18,422 nucleotides of DNA from Acidimicrobiaceae bacterium (GTDB lineage: Bacteria > Actinomycetota > Acidimicrobiia > Acidimicrobiales > Acidimicrobiaceae): assembly GCA_013044365.1 (NCBI GenBank), contig JABEUP010000089.1:1-18422 (forward strand), read 5' to 3'. Below, piece after piece: positions 1 to 7,021 of the stretch (its first letter is position 1; each line of letters starts with the position of its first letter). Under the pieces are notes generated by a model that was not told the DNA's origin, searched no databases, and worked only from the letters and a program-made list of their open reading frames with translations. Both the position numbers and the translations under genes were made by a program.

Positions 1-549
1 AGCGAATGGATCGAAGCTTTTCTGGAGTCTACGGGTGAGGATAGGCCTTCCGTTGTTGCCGGCCATTCCCTGGGAGGTGGATTCTCGGCCAGCTACGCGT
101 CGGATTTCCCGGGAAAAATTGATCGGGTATTCCTCCTTTCCTCTGTCGGCGGGAAGGTCAATTCATCCAACGATTTGGCGCAAACCCGATCAGCGTTGGA
201 GTGGTCATTGTCGCTCCCACTGGATTTGCTGGTTTCGCAAGCCTCCTCGAGCCACGTGGCGTCCATTGTTGGCTCGGGAATTATCCAGTTGATTCGTAAT
301 CCGATTGGGCTTTGGCGACTTTCCCGGATAGCGCGCAATTACCAAATTTGCGAGGAGCTGACCCGGATTACCCAAGTTGGGGCGAAGATCTTTGTTGTCG
401 GGGCAGTCTCCGACAAAGTTATTACCAGGGATTCTGTAATTCATTTGGCAAAGTGTGCTTCCGTTGAACCCGTCTGGGTTACAGGAACTCACAGTTGGAT
501 GAGCACACATCCGCAAAATTTCGCTGAAGTTATCGCTAACTGCCACTGA
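1..549 (+). CDS. alpha/beta hydrolase, C-terminal part (5' end outside window)
   Basis: The frame is open from base 1 to a TGA at 547-549, giving 182 residues that lack the protein's start. Window codons 21-26 read GHSLGG, the nucleophile elbow of alpha/beta-hydrolase-fold enzymes, with Ser23 as nucleophile. Asp138 (GAVSDKVI) and His164 (GTHSW) sit at the spacing expected for the rest of the catalytic triad. The substrate cannot be told: the fold covers esterases, lipases, haloperoxidases and C-C hydrolases. No membrane segment is obvious in the visible part. The last 14 bases overlap the convergent selB gene, so neither gene has room for its own terminator between them. Family assignment is good; function is unknown. 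Confidence 0.8.
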   Translation, partial: SEWIEAFLESTGEDRPSVVAGHSLGGGFSASYASDFPGKIDRVFLLSSVGGKVNSSNDLAQTRSALEWSLSLPLDLLVSQASSSHVASIVGSGIIQLIRNPIGLWRLSRIARNYQICEELTRITQVGAKIFVVGAVSDKVITRDSVIHLAKCASVEPVWVTGTHSWMSTHPQNFAEVIANCH

Positions 550-2347
550 ACTGGCGAATAAGGGCGGGCCCAGGTTTGCGGTAATCGCCATTACGCCTTG
601 TAAAACCCTGTGCATCCAGGTAGCCAACCAAGGCTAGAAGGTACTTTCTCGAAGTACCGAGTTGGTCCCTAAGTTCTGAAACGGTGAATCCGGCATCATT
701 GCTTCCTGAAAGTTTCCAAATTATATCCTTTGCTTTTTCCAATGCATTCATGGAGAAGTAGATGTCACCGCTTTCGATTATCAACCCCTGCCTTACAAGT
801 TCCCGGATTTGTTGGCGATCGACTCCATCGGGCGGAGGTGGTTTGAACAGTGACTGGTCAAGTTCCAATAAATATGGGTGGTGTGCCAAGGTATTTCTCA
901 CTTGTCCAAATTTCGAGCCGTAAGCCCGTGATGAGTCAATTTTCAGTTCAGCCATGCTTTGGAGCACCGACCGAGAAATCTCATCCAATTCGGAGAGTTC
1001 AAATCCGGCCTGACCAGCTCTATCGGCTCGATCCAGGAGTTCATCGGTAATTCTTTTACGAAGATTTTCGGAGATAACGAAATTGTCACCGAGATTGGCT
1101 TTTAGGGTATCTCCGGTCATTTTGTAGATCAGCTTGGTGTCCAAAAAGCCGTTTTCCTCAATGATTTGATTGGTATCGGAAGATGGGCTTGCCTTGGTTA
1201 ATGAAGTCAGCGGGTTGACGTTGGTCACTTCTCCTCCGGCGACCGTTTCCCGGCGTCCAAGTTCTCTCAGAATAAATCGGTCCCCTTTGCTCAACGGGAC
1301 CAGAGAGTTCAGATGAATCCTTATGCTTCCACTTTCACCTGTGTTAATTTCGGGTTTGCCGAGCACGCTTATCTTTGCCGGGTAGTCTCCAGATCCGACA
1401 TATATTGCGTAGGCACCCTTTTTGGACACACCGTGGGAGAGTCCGGCCAGGACCTTGACCACGGCATCAAATGTGGAAGTCGCGCACCACTGGTTCGGAT
1501 TGATTAATACGTCTCCCCTGAAGACCTGGCCGGGCGAAACACCCAGAAGATTTAGAGCGAGACGACGCCCGGGGTCTGCTATATCCAGTTTTCGACCGTG
1601 AGACTGAAGTCCCCTGATCCTGACCTTATGACTCGTGTCAGCGATGTCGCCAAGGAAGGTCTTGGTCAAATTGGAAACCGTGACGTTCCACGATTTACCG
1701 GATGAGGGAAATATCACCAGTTCCTCGTCGAGCGCAATATGGCCGCCCGTGAGCGTGCCTGTCACCACAGTTCCTGAACCCCGTGATGTAAAGACTCTGT
1801 CTACCCATAGCCGCGGCCGGTTCAAATCGGTCGAGGTGGGAGTGGCCCCAAGGAGGGACTCTATTTCGCCGGTCAGATCATCAATTCCCCGCCTGGTCAA
1901 AGAATCTACGGCGACGATTGGGGCGTTTTCGAGAAACGTCCCAATCAAGTGGTCTGCCACCTCGAGCTTGGCCAGCTCGAGCCACTCCTCATCCACGAGG
2001 TCAGCCTTCGTCAGGGCCACGATTCCGCAGTTCGTGCCTAGCAGATCCAGGATTCTCAGATGCTCTTCACTCTGGGGTTTCCACGCTTCATTAGCAGCGA
2101 CTACGAAGATTACCCCATCTATAGCACCGACACCGGCGAGCATATTTTTTATGAATCTGATATGTCCGGGGACGTCGACTAATGATAGTTCCTTCCCGGA
2201 GGGGAGAACCAGATGTGCGAACCCGAGATCTATCGTCAGGCCCCGCTCCTTCTCTTCTTTCCAGCGGTCGGGGTCTGTGCCGGTAAGAGCCAGTATTAAT
2301 GATGACTTACCATGGTCCACATGGCCCGCAGTAGAAAGCACGTGCAT
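536..2347 (-). CDS. selB: selenocysteine-specific elongation factor SelB
   Basis: SelB is a translational GTPase that carries Sec-tRNA-Sec to UGA codons marked by a SECIS hairpin. The 603 residues match the family's usual size of about 600. G1 is GHVDHGKS (8-15), followed by the switch I segment RGLTID (35-40), DVPGH (58-62) and TKAD (about 113-116). EF-Tu-like barrels follow. The C-terminal third has winged-helix character, ending in a typical SECIS-binding module (SELRDQLGTSRKYLLALV, then TRRNGDYRKPG). The ATG at 2347 is preceded on the minus strand by an AAGGAGG ribosome site at 2358-2364. The gene lies 49 bases downstream of selA in the same direction, so the two are probably cotranscribed. 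Its 3' end overlaps the convergent hydrolase gene. Confidence 0.95.
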   Translation of the reverse strand: MHVLSTAGHVDHGKSSLILALTGTDPDRWKEEKERGLTIDLGFAHLVLPSGKELSLVDVPGHIRFIKNMLAGVGAIDGVIFVVAANEAWKPQSEEHLRILDLLGTNCGIVALTKADLVDEEWLELAKLEVADHLIGTFLENAPIVAVDSLTRRGIDDLTGEIESLLGATPTSTDLNRPRLWVDRVFTSRGSGTVVTGTLTGGHIALDEELVIFPSSGKSWNVTVSNLTKTFLGDIADTSHKVRIRGLQSHGRKLDIADPGRRLALNLLGVSPGQVFRGDVLINPNQWCATSTFDAVVKVLAGLSHGVSKKGAYAIYVGSGDYPAKISVLGKPEINTGESGSIRIHLNSLVPLSKGDRFILRELGRRETVAGGEVTNVNPLTSLTKASPSSDTNQIIEENGFLDTKLIYKMTGDTLKANLGDNFVISENLRKRITDELLDRADRAGQAGFELSELDEISRSVLQSMAELKIDSSRAYGSKFGQVRNTLAHHPYLLELDQSLFKPPPPDGVDRQQIRELVRQGLIIESGDIYFSMNALEKAKDIIWKLSGSNDAGFTVSELRDQLGTSRKYLLALVGYLDAQGFTRRNGDYRKPGPALIRQFSGS

Positions 2348-2363
2348 TTGGTTCGGTCCTCCT

Positions 2364-2380
2364 TAGGGTCGCAAGCCCTA
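2364..2380 (-). promoter_or_regulatory. short hairpin directly before the selB ribosome site
   Basis: In the 49-base selA-selB gap, minus-strand TAGGG and CCCTA can pair around a 7-base loop, and the 3' arm runs straight into the AAGGAGG ribosome site. It might modulate selB translation. With only five pairs it could be chance, and it lacks the T-run of a terminator. Confidence 0.3.
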
Positions 2381-2396
2381 GCTGCCCAGAAGTTTT

Positions 2397-3680
2397 TTAA
2401 TCGAATTCACAAAGGGCGCTTTTCAGATAGGCGTCATCTTTCGCATCCACGGTTCTAAGGTCGATAACGGTGTCAGGACCTTTCATTCTGGCGATTATCG
2501 GAATCTCTGTCCGGCGCAGTTCAGATGTGAGGTCGCCCTTTAATGCAATTCCGTACGAGTCGATCTCCTGGCCCGGTAACGAGCCCCCCCCGATGGCTGA
2601 CTTGAGTTTCACGATCCGGCCCACCCCCATTAGTTCAGCCCGTTTTCTGAGTTCCTCAGGGGAAGTCTTTGCCATCTTCCATAATGGAAGTTGACCAGCC
2701 CGATTGTCCAAATATGCAAAGAGCGTCTCACCGAGGGCATCAAGGGTCAGATTTCCCGGACGCAACGCACGATAGAGAGGATGGCTGGCGCAAGTCTCTA
2801 CAAAGTCTTTCTTCCCGGCAATGATACCCGCTTGGGGGCCGCCCATTAATTTATCGCCTGAAAACGTGACGATGGAGGCACCTGATTGTATAGTTTGCCT
2901 TGCGCCAGGTTCATCTTTCAACCATGACGGCTTAGGCCAGCCCATCCAGGGCACAGTGTCGTCAAGCAGCCCGGAGCCAATGTCGAAAATTACCGGCAGG
3001 CCCAACGTCTTGAGTTTTTCGACCGGGACATTTTCTGTGAATCCAATCATTCGGTAATTTGATTCGTGCACTTTTAGTATCGCTACGGCATTGGAGTCTT
3101 TGGCGGCATTCTCGTAGTCCCTGAATCGGGTCTTGTTGGTGGTGCCGACTTCGATCAAGTGGGCCCCGGCTGACTCGAGTACTTCGGGAATGCGAAAACC
3201 TCCGCCGATCTCAACTAGCTCGCCCCTCGAAATCAGGACATTTCTGTCAAAGGCGAGGGCCGTCAATACCAGCAATATTGCCGCCGCACCGTTGTTGACA
3301 ATGATTGCAGACTCCGCACCGATGTAACCGGCTATTTGCGAACCGACCCGTTTGTCCCTGGATCCGCGTTTGCCATGCGCGAGGTCCAATTCCAGATTGG
3401 AGTACCTGAAGGAAGTTGGATATGTACGGTCAGGATTCATAGGCGAACGACCAAGATTGGTGTGGATGATCACCCCAGTGCCGTTGATAACGGGACGCAG
3501 GAGGTCGTCGTAGATGTCTCTGGCGTAGGTGCTCACGTTTTCGTGGTCGTTATTGGCGATCGAACGGCGTGCAGCCTCCACTCTGAGCTGATGGGGCAGG
3601 CCCGACGCCCGTATTGAATTTGCAAGAGAATCTACCGAAGGTGGTCTCACAAGGGCAAGATTACATGCACGCCGAGTCAT
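2397..3680 (-). CDS. selA: L-seryl-tRNA(Sec) selenium transferase SelA
   Basis: SelA is a PLP enzyme that converts Ser-tRNA-Sec to Sec-tRNA-Sec using selenophosphate. The 427-residue product is slightly shorter than the roughly 460 residues of E. coli SelA. It carries the family's N-terminal RPPSVDSL segment (12-19), NGTGVIIHTNLGRS near residues 66-79, and the PLP-lysine motif FSGDKLMGGPQAG with the lysine at residue 277. The ATG at 3680 has AAGG a few bases upstream; an alternative GTG at 3650 has no ribosome site, so I keep 3680. With that start, the 5' end overlaps the divergent Nudix start by 16 bases. selB follows in the same direction. No selD is present in the window. Confidence 0.94.
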   Translation of the reverse strand: MTRRACNLALVRPPSVDSLANSIRASGLPHQLRVEAARRSIANNDHENVSTYARDIYDDLLRPVINGTGVIIHTNLGRSPMNPDRTYPTSFRYSNLELDLAHGKRGSRDKRVGSQIAGYIGAESAIIVNNGAAAILLVLTALAFDRNVLISRGELVEIGGGFRIPEVLESAGAHLIEVGTTNKTRFRDYENAAKDSNAVAILKVHESNYRMIGFTENVPVEKLKTLGLPVIFDIGSGLLDDTVPWMGWPKPSWLKDEPGARQTIQSGASIVTFSGDKLMGGPQAGIIAGKKDFVETCASHPLYRALRPGNLTLDALGETLFAYLDNRAGQLPLWKMAKTSPEELRKRAELMGVGRIVKLKSAIGGGSLPGQEIDSYGIALKGDLTSELRRTEIPIIARMKGPDTVIDLRTVDAKDDAYLKSALCEFD

Positions 3681-4516
3681 TTAACGCCTTATTTGGCACT
3701 AGCCTTATACGGGTGGAGCCTAGACCTGCCGCAACAGTCATATTGATGCGTGAAATAAATGACCGCCACGGTTTCGAGATCCTCATGCTCAAGCGCTCAA
3801 CCGAACTCAATTTTTCAGCAGGTGCGTATGTTTTCCCCGGGGGTGCTGTAGATCCTGACGATATCCAGCTGGCTTCGCGATGCCTTGGAATCAATGACGC
3901 TGAAGCCTCCAAAAATCTGGAACTTGATGAGGGCGGAATCGCCTCCTATGTTGCCGCTATCAGAGAATGTTATGAAGAGGCTGGCATTATGTTGGTTAGG
4001 CCAAGAGATGACGGCTCTTCTGGTTTAGGTTCAAGGCACCTTGATTTGCGTTCGAACCAGGTAAAGGAAAAATACACCGAATTAAGACGGTTGATGAATG
4101 AGGGCATGGTCAAATTCAAAGATATTGTGAACTCAAATGACCTGGTTCTGACCGCGGCAGATCTTCACTATGTCAGCCACTGGGTAACCCCTCCCGGTGG
4201 GTCGCGCAGGTATGACACCAGATTTTTTGTTGCACGTGTGCCAGAGAGTCAGGACGTACTTCATGATGAGGGAGAAATAGTCGACAGCCTTTGGCTAAAG
4301 CCCTCGGATGCTCTGCGGCGGTTTGAGGAGGGGGAGCTGAGAATAATCTTCCCGACGCTGCGCAATCTGAGTGCAATAGCCAAATTCAACACCACAGAGG
4401 AAGTTTTCAACTGGGCTTCGGGATTGACTAATATCCCCACCCTTTCCCCGATCCGGGTATATGAGAATCGTGAAGCCAAGTTTGTTCTGCCCGGTGAGGA
4501 GCTAAAGCGGTCCTAG
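3665..4516 (+). CDS. Nudix hydrolase, NUDT19-like with split Nudix box
   Basis: Nudix enzymes cleave nucleoside diphosphates linked to another group. The box is recognisable but split: VFPGGAVDPDD, then about 26 extra residues, then RECYEEAGI. An insertion within the Nudix box is known from NUDT19-like CoA diphosphatases. The downstream HWVTPPGGSRRYDTRFFVA segment also resembles that group. CoA or acyl-CoA is therefore a plausible substrate, but this is inference. I chose the ATG at 3665, preceded by AGGG; an in-frame TTG at 3614 would extend it by 17 residues deep into selA. The product is about 283 residues. The 3' end overlaps the convergent mrp gene by 15 bases. No membrane segment is seen. 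Confidence 0.83.
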   Translation: MHAESFNALFGTSLIRVEPRPAATVILMREINDRHGFEILMLKRSTELNFSAGAYVFPGGAVDPDDIQLASRCLGINDAEASKNLELDEGGIASYVAAIRECYEEAGIMLVRPRDDGSSGLGSRHLDLRSNQVKEKYTELRRLMNEGMVKFKDIVNSNDLVLTAADLHYVSHWVTPPGGSRRYDTRFFVARVPESQDVLHDEGEIVDSLWLKPSDALRRFEEGELRIIFPTLRNLSAIAKFNTTEEVFNWASGLTNIPTLSPIRVYENREAKFVLPGEELKRS

Positions 4517-5692
4517 CGAAGCATTTATCGCATCTATCATTCTTGCAGTGCAACTTTGAACTTCATAGAGCGGTGCAATTTTGGTAACGAGGTTGTCGGC
4601 AAGTTCGATCAATGCATTTCTGGCTAATTTTTCATGCTCGTGCTCAAGTTCAGTTTCCACAAGGGTGACCCCATTGTCTCCAAGACGTGCGATCGATGGA
4701 GTGAATGGGATCTGGCCGATCAGTGAAGTGCCCAGCTGGTTTGCCACTTCCTGTCCGCCCCCGGAACCGAAGAGGTGGTAGTTTTCTCCGTGCCCGCAGG
4801 TAAATCCCGACATATTTTCAACAACTCCAGCAATTCTCAGGTGCCCTTTCTTGGCCATGTCTCCCATGCGGGACGCAACTATTGAAGCACCCATGGCCGG
4901 TGTGGTAACTATGACCATCTCTGTCCGGGGAAGCATTCTTGACAGAGCCATCTGAATGTCACCAGTACCGGGGGGCATGTCTATTAACAGATAGTCCACG
5001 CTCGACCAGGAAACGTTCTCAATGAAGTGCTGAAGGGCCCGTGAGAGCATAAGTCCGCGCCACATGATGGCATCCGAGTCACCTTGAGCCAAGAATCCCA
5101 TTGAAATGATTTGCAGTTCTCCCTTGCCTATCTGCTTCTTGATGGGAGTCATTCTCCAAGAATCTTTTGTGCCTTCAGCCTCAATCCTCCCTGACACCCC
5201 AAGCATACGTGGAAGCGAGAATCCCCAAATGTCGGCGTCGAGAACACCTACTTTGTAACCCTCGAACGCCATTGCAGCTGCGAGGTTGGCGGTAAGTGAC
5301 GACTTTCCGACGCCGCCTTTACCGGAGGAGATTGCGATGATCCGAGACGACTGGGGGATGACTACGTTTGATGATTCGTTCTGCGCATTCTTTCTTGCGA
5401 TGTCCATCAGCCGGGATTTTTGATCCTTTGTAAGCTCGCCCATCGCCACTTCTATCCTGCGTATTTCCGGGATGTGTGCCAGCGACTGTTCTATATCGGC
5501 CTTAATTTGGGAACGCAATGGACATTTTGCTGCAGTAAGGCCAATTTTTATTGTTGCGGTTCCGAGTTGGTCGATGCTGGCCCCAAGATACATTCCAAGA
5601 GAAACGATATTATCCCCTAGCTCAGGATCAATTACGTTCTCCAGGGCCAGCGAGACCTTTCGTTGAAATTCTTCACCGGGCCTATTTTCCAC
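4502..5692 (-). CDS. mrp: Mrp/ApbC-family P-loop iron-sulfur carrier ATPase
   Basis: Mrp/ApbC proteins are cytosolic P-loop NTPases that bind and pass on Fe-S clusters. Residues 1 to about 95 form a MIP18/DUF59-type domain (VIDPELGDNIVSLGM). The ATPase domain follows, with the deviant Walker A GKGGVGKS at 124-131, LDADIWGFSLPRML near 151-164 and IDMPPGTGD near 237-245. Length (396) is normal for the two-domain form. Many family members have a CPHC-like CxxC for cluster binding in the MSGFT... segment. Here it reads FTCGHGENY, so only Cys299 remains. The gene is divergent from an A-type Fe-S carrier gene 189 bases away, which fits a shared Fe-S role. Its 3' end overlaps the Nudix gene. Confidence 0.92.
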   Translation of the reverse strand: MENRPGEEFQRKVSLALENVIDPELGDNIVSLGMYLGASIDQLGTATIKIGLTAAKCPLRSQIKADIEQSLAHIPEIRRIEVAMGELTKDQKSRLMDIARKNAQNESSNVVIPQSSRIIAISSGKGGVGKSSLTANLAAAMAFEGYKVGVLDADIWGFSLPRMLGVSGRIEAEGTKDSWRMTPIKKQIGKGELQIISMGFLAQGDSDAIMWRGLMLSRALQHFIENVSWSSVDYLLIDMPPGTGDIQMALSRMLPRTEMVIVTTPAMGASIVASRMGDMAKKGHLRIAGVVENMSGFTCGHGENYHLFGSGGGQEVANQLGTSLIGQIPFTPSIARLGDNGVTLVETELEHEHEKLARNALIELADNLVTKIAPLYEVQSCTARMIDAINASLGPL

Positions 5693-5805
5693 ATTTACCA
5701 GTCTAGGGTGCGCGGATAGTTTCCTTCAGCCCGCGGGTGGGGTCCCTAAAAAGAGTGGCCCGTAGGGGTATTGTGTGCTATCGATTACCGATTAATTTGC
5801 TGGCT

Positions 5806-5814
5806 TGCTACAAT
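5806..5814 (+). promoter_or_regulatory. extended -10 promoter for the A-type carrier gene
   Basis: TGC followed by TACAAT forms an extended -10 element 68 bases before the start codon. No good -35 hexamer is visible at normal spacing, as is common for extended -10 promoters. A transcript would start near 5821 and have a leader of about 60 bases. Confidence 0.45.
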
Positions 5815-5843
5815 TAATTCAAAGGTCATTAAGCGGCGTAACG

Positions 5844-5868
5844 CTTGTGTGGCGACGCGTCACGCAAG
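5844..5868 (+). promoter_or_regulatory. hairpin in the leader of the A-type Fe-S carrier gene
   Basis: CTTGTGTGG pairs with TCACGCAAG (nine pairs, two of them G-U) around a seven-base loop. The hairpin ends two bases before the GAAGGAGAG ribosome site of the next gene. It could affect access to that site or be part of a protein-binding leader. It has no T-run, so it is not an intrinsic terminator. Confidence 0.4.
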
Positions 5869-5881
5869 TTGAAGGAGAGAT

Positions 5882-6244
5882 ATGTCAGCCAGTACCATAA
5901 CAATTGGCAAGAAGCCATCGAGCATACGTGTCACAGACGAAGCTGCCAGCAAGGTTGCACAGCTTTTAGCTCAGGAGGATAGTTCAGGCTCTCTTTTCCT
6001 GCGGGTGGGAGTACGTCCCGGCGGGTGCTCAGGATTCAGCTACGACATGTTCTTTGACTCAGAGTTGGCCAGCGATGACATAGTTACCGTAATTGGCGAC
6101 ATCAAAGTTGTGGTTGACGAGACCAGTGCGGCAATGTTAAAGGGAGCCACTTTGGATTACAAGGACGGACTCCAGGAAGCCGGTTTTCACATCACCAACC
6201 CCAGTGCTGCCAGAACCTGTGGCTGTGGGTCATCGTTTTCTTAA
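5882..6244 (+). CDS. A-type iron-sulfur cluster carrier (IscA/SufA/ErpA family)
   Basis: A-type carriers hand Fe-S clusters to target apoproteins in the cytosol. The 120-residue protein has the family's three cysteines: Cys49 in RPGGCSGFSY, and Cys113 and Cys115 in RTCGCGSSFS at the C-terminus. Length is typical. The ATG at 5882 follows GAAGGAGAG. The gene stands alone between its own promoter and a terminator, and it is divergent from mrp. Which subtype it is (ErpA, SufA or IscA) cannot be settled here; the isolated setting away from suf genes resembles the ErpA-like carriers of actinobacteria. Confidence 0.93.
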   Translation: MSASTITIGKKPSSIRVTDEAASKVAQLLAQEDSSGSLFLRVGVRPGGCSGFSYDMFFDSELASDDIVTVIGDIKVVVDETSAAMLKGATLDYKDGLQEAGFHITNPSAARTCGCGSSFS

Positions 6245-6265
6245 TTGTCGATATAACCAGCATTG

Positions 6266-6297
6266 AGTCCGTCCTTTCATTTATGGGCGGACTTTTT
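6266..6297 (+). terminator. intrinsic terminator after the A-type carrier gene
   Basis: AGTCCGTCC pairs with GGGCGGACT (nine pairs, one T-G) around a short loop, followed directly by TTTT. It lies 21 bases after the stop codon. In the other direction there is no T-run, so it should not stop the convergent glnR-like transcript. Confidence 0.85.
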
Positions 6298-6314
6298 GCA
6301 TTAATCTGAAGTTT

Positions 6315-7013
6315 TTATCTTGGTGTGGCGGATGATTGATTTCGCCTTGGTGTGCCAAACCTGTATCCGACGGAACGAACTGTCTGGATCAAAGATTCCT
6401 GCTGTTCTCCAAGTTTCGCCCTAAGGCGCCTGACGTGGACATCCACGGTTCTGGCGCCGCCGTAGTATTCGTAGCCCCAGACTCTTGATAAAAGTGTTTC
6501 CCTGCTGAAAACCTTGCCGGGACGGGATGCGAGGAATTTAAGCAGTTCGTATTCCATATAAGTTAGGTCCATGGTACGACCGGAAATAGTGGCCTGATAG
6601 GTCTCAAGATTGAGTACTAGGGGACCATACTCGATCAATTCCGGCATCAGTCCACGTCCGGACCTCCAGAGAAGATGCTTGAGCCTTACGTCCAACTCGG
6701 CGGTGTCGATCGGGCCGATAAGAAAGTCATCAAAGAGATCGTCTCTCAAGTTCAGCTCGGCAAGTTGTGTTTGGCCTACGATGAAAATTACCGGTTCGAC
6801 GGGGTTTTCCCGCTTGCGGATCGATCGGGTCACGGTGAGTGCAAGTTCCAGATTTTCGACAGCATTGATCACTGCCCCCAAATAGCCATCATCGGGCTCA
6901 AACGGACCAACCTGACTGGGCTTGGTGATGGAAATCACCTGATATCCCAGGTCGCGAAGCACATTTGATAGCTTGTCGTTGTCATTTCCGCCAAGCAGAA
7001 GAAGTGATTCCAT
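6315..7013 (-). CDS. glnR: GlnR-like OmpR-family response regulator
   Basis: The 232-residue protein has an N-terminal receiver-like domain (about 1-115) and an OmpR-type winged helix (about 128-222). The wHTH reads RTVDVHVRRLRAKLG and then ESLIQTVRSVGYRFG, strikingly like actinobacterial GlnR, the orphan regulator of nitrogen genes. The receiver is degenerate: the phosphoacceptor position at the end of beta-3 reads AVINAV, with Asn50 where Asp is expected. GlnR proteins are known to act without a partner kinase. The gene starts 8 bases after the stop of the GSI-alpha gene in the same direction, so it is almost certainly cotranscribed. No histidine kinase gene is nearby. The glnR name rests on sequence resemblance plus this neighbourhood; another OmpR-class regulator is possible. 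Confidence 0.78.
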   Translation of the reverse strand: MESLLLLGGNDNDKLSNVLRDLGYQVISITKPSQVGPFEPDDGYLGAVINAVENLELALTVTRSIRKRENPVEPVIFIVGQTQLAELNLRDDLFDDFLIGPIDTAELDVRLKHLLWRSGRGLMPELIEYGPLVLNLETYQATISGRTMDLTYMEYELLKFLASRPGKVFSRETLLSRVWGYEYYGGARTVDVHVRRLRAKLGEQQESLIQTVRSVGYRFGTPRRNQSSATPR

Positions 7014-7021
7014 GGGACTGC

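Noticed and set aside
547..558. TGA stop of the hydrolase as a possible selenocysteine codon
   Set aside because: Only three sense codons follow before TAA and no SECIS-like hairpin is present.
1635..2366. Long 243-codon plus-strand frame inside selB
   Set aside because: It is a shadow of the strongly conserved SelB GTPase domain and has a Ser/Arg-rich composition typical of antisense frames.
3700..3735. Minus-strand GCAGGTCT upstream of selA, like the loop of the E. coli fdhF SECIS element
   Set aside because: The flanking bases do not form the required stem, and the match lies within Nudix coding sequence; an 8-base match is easily chance.
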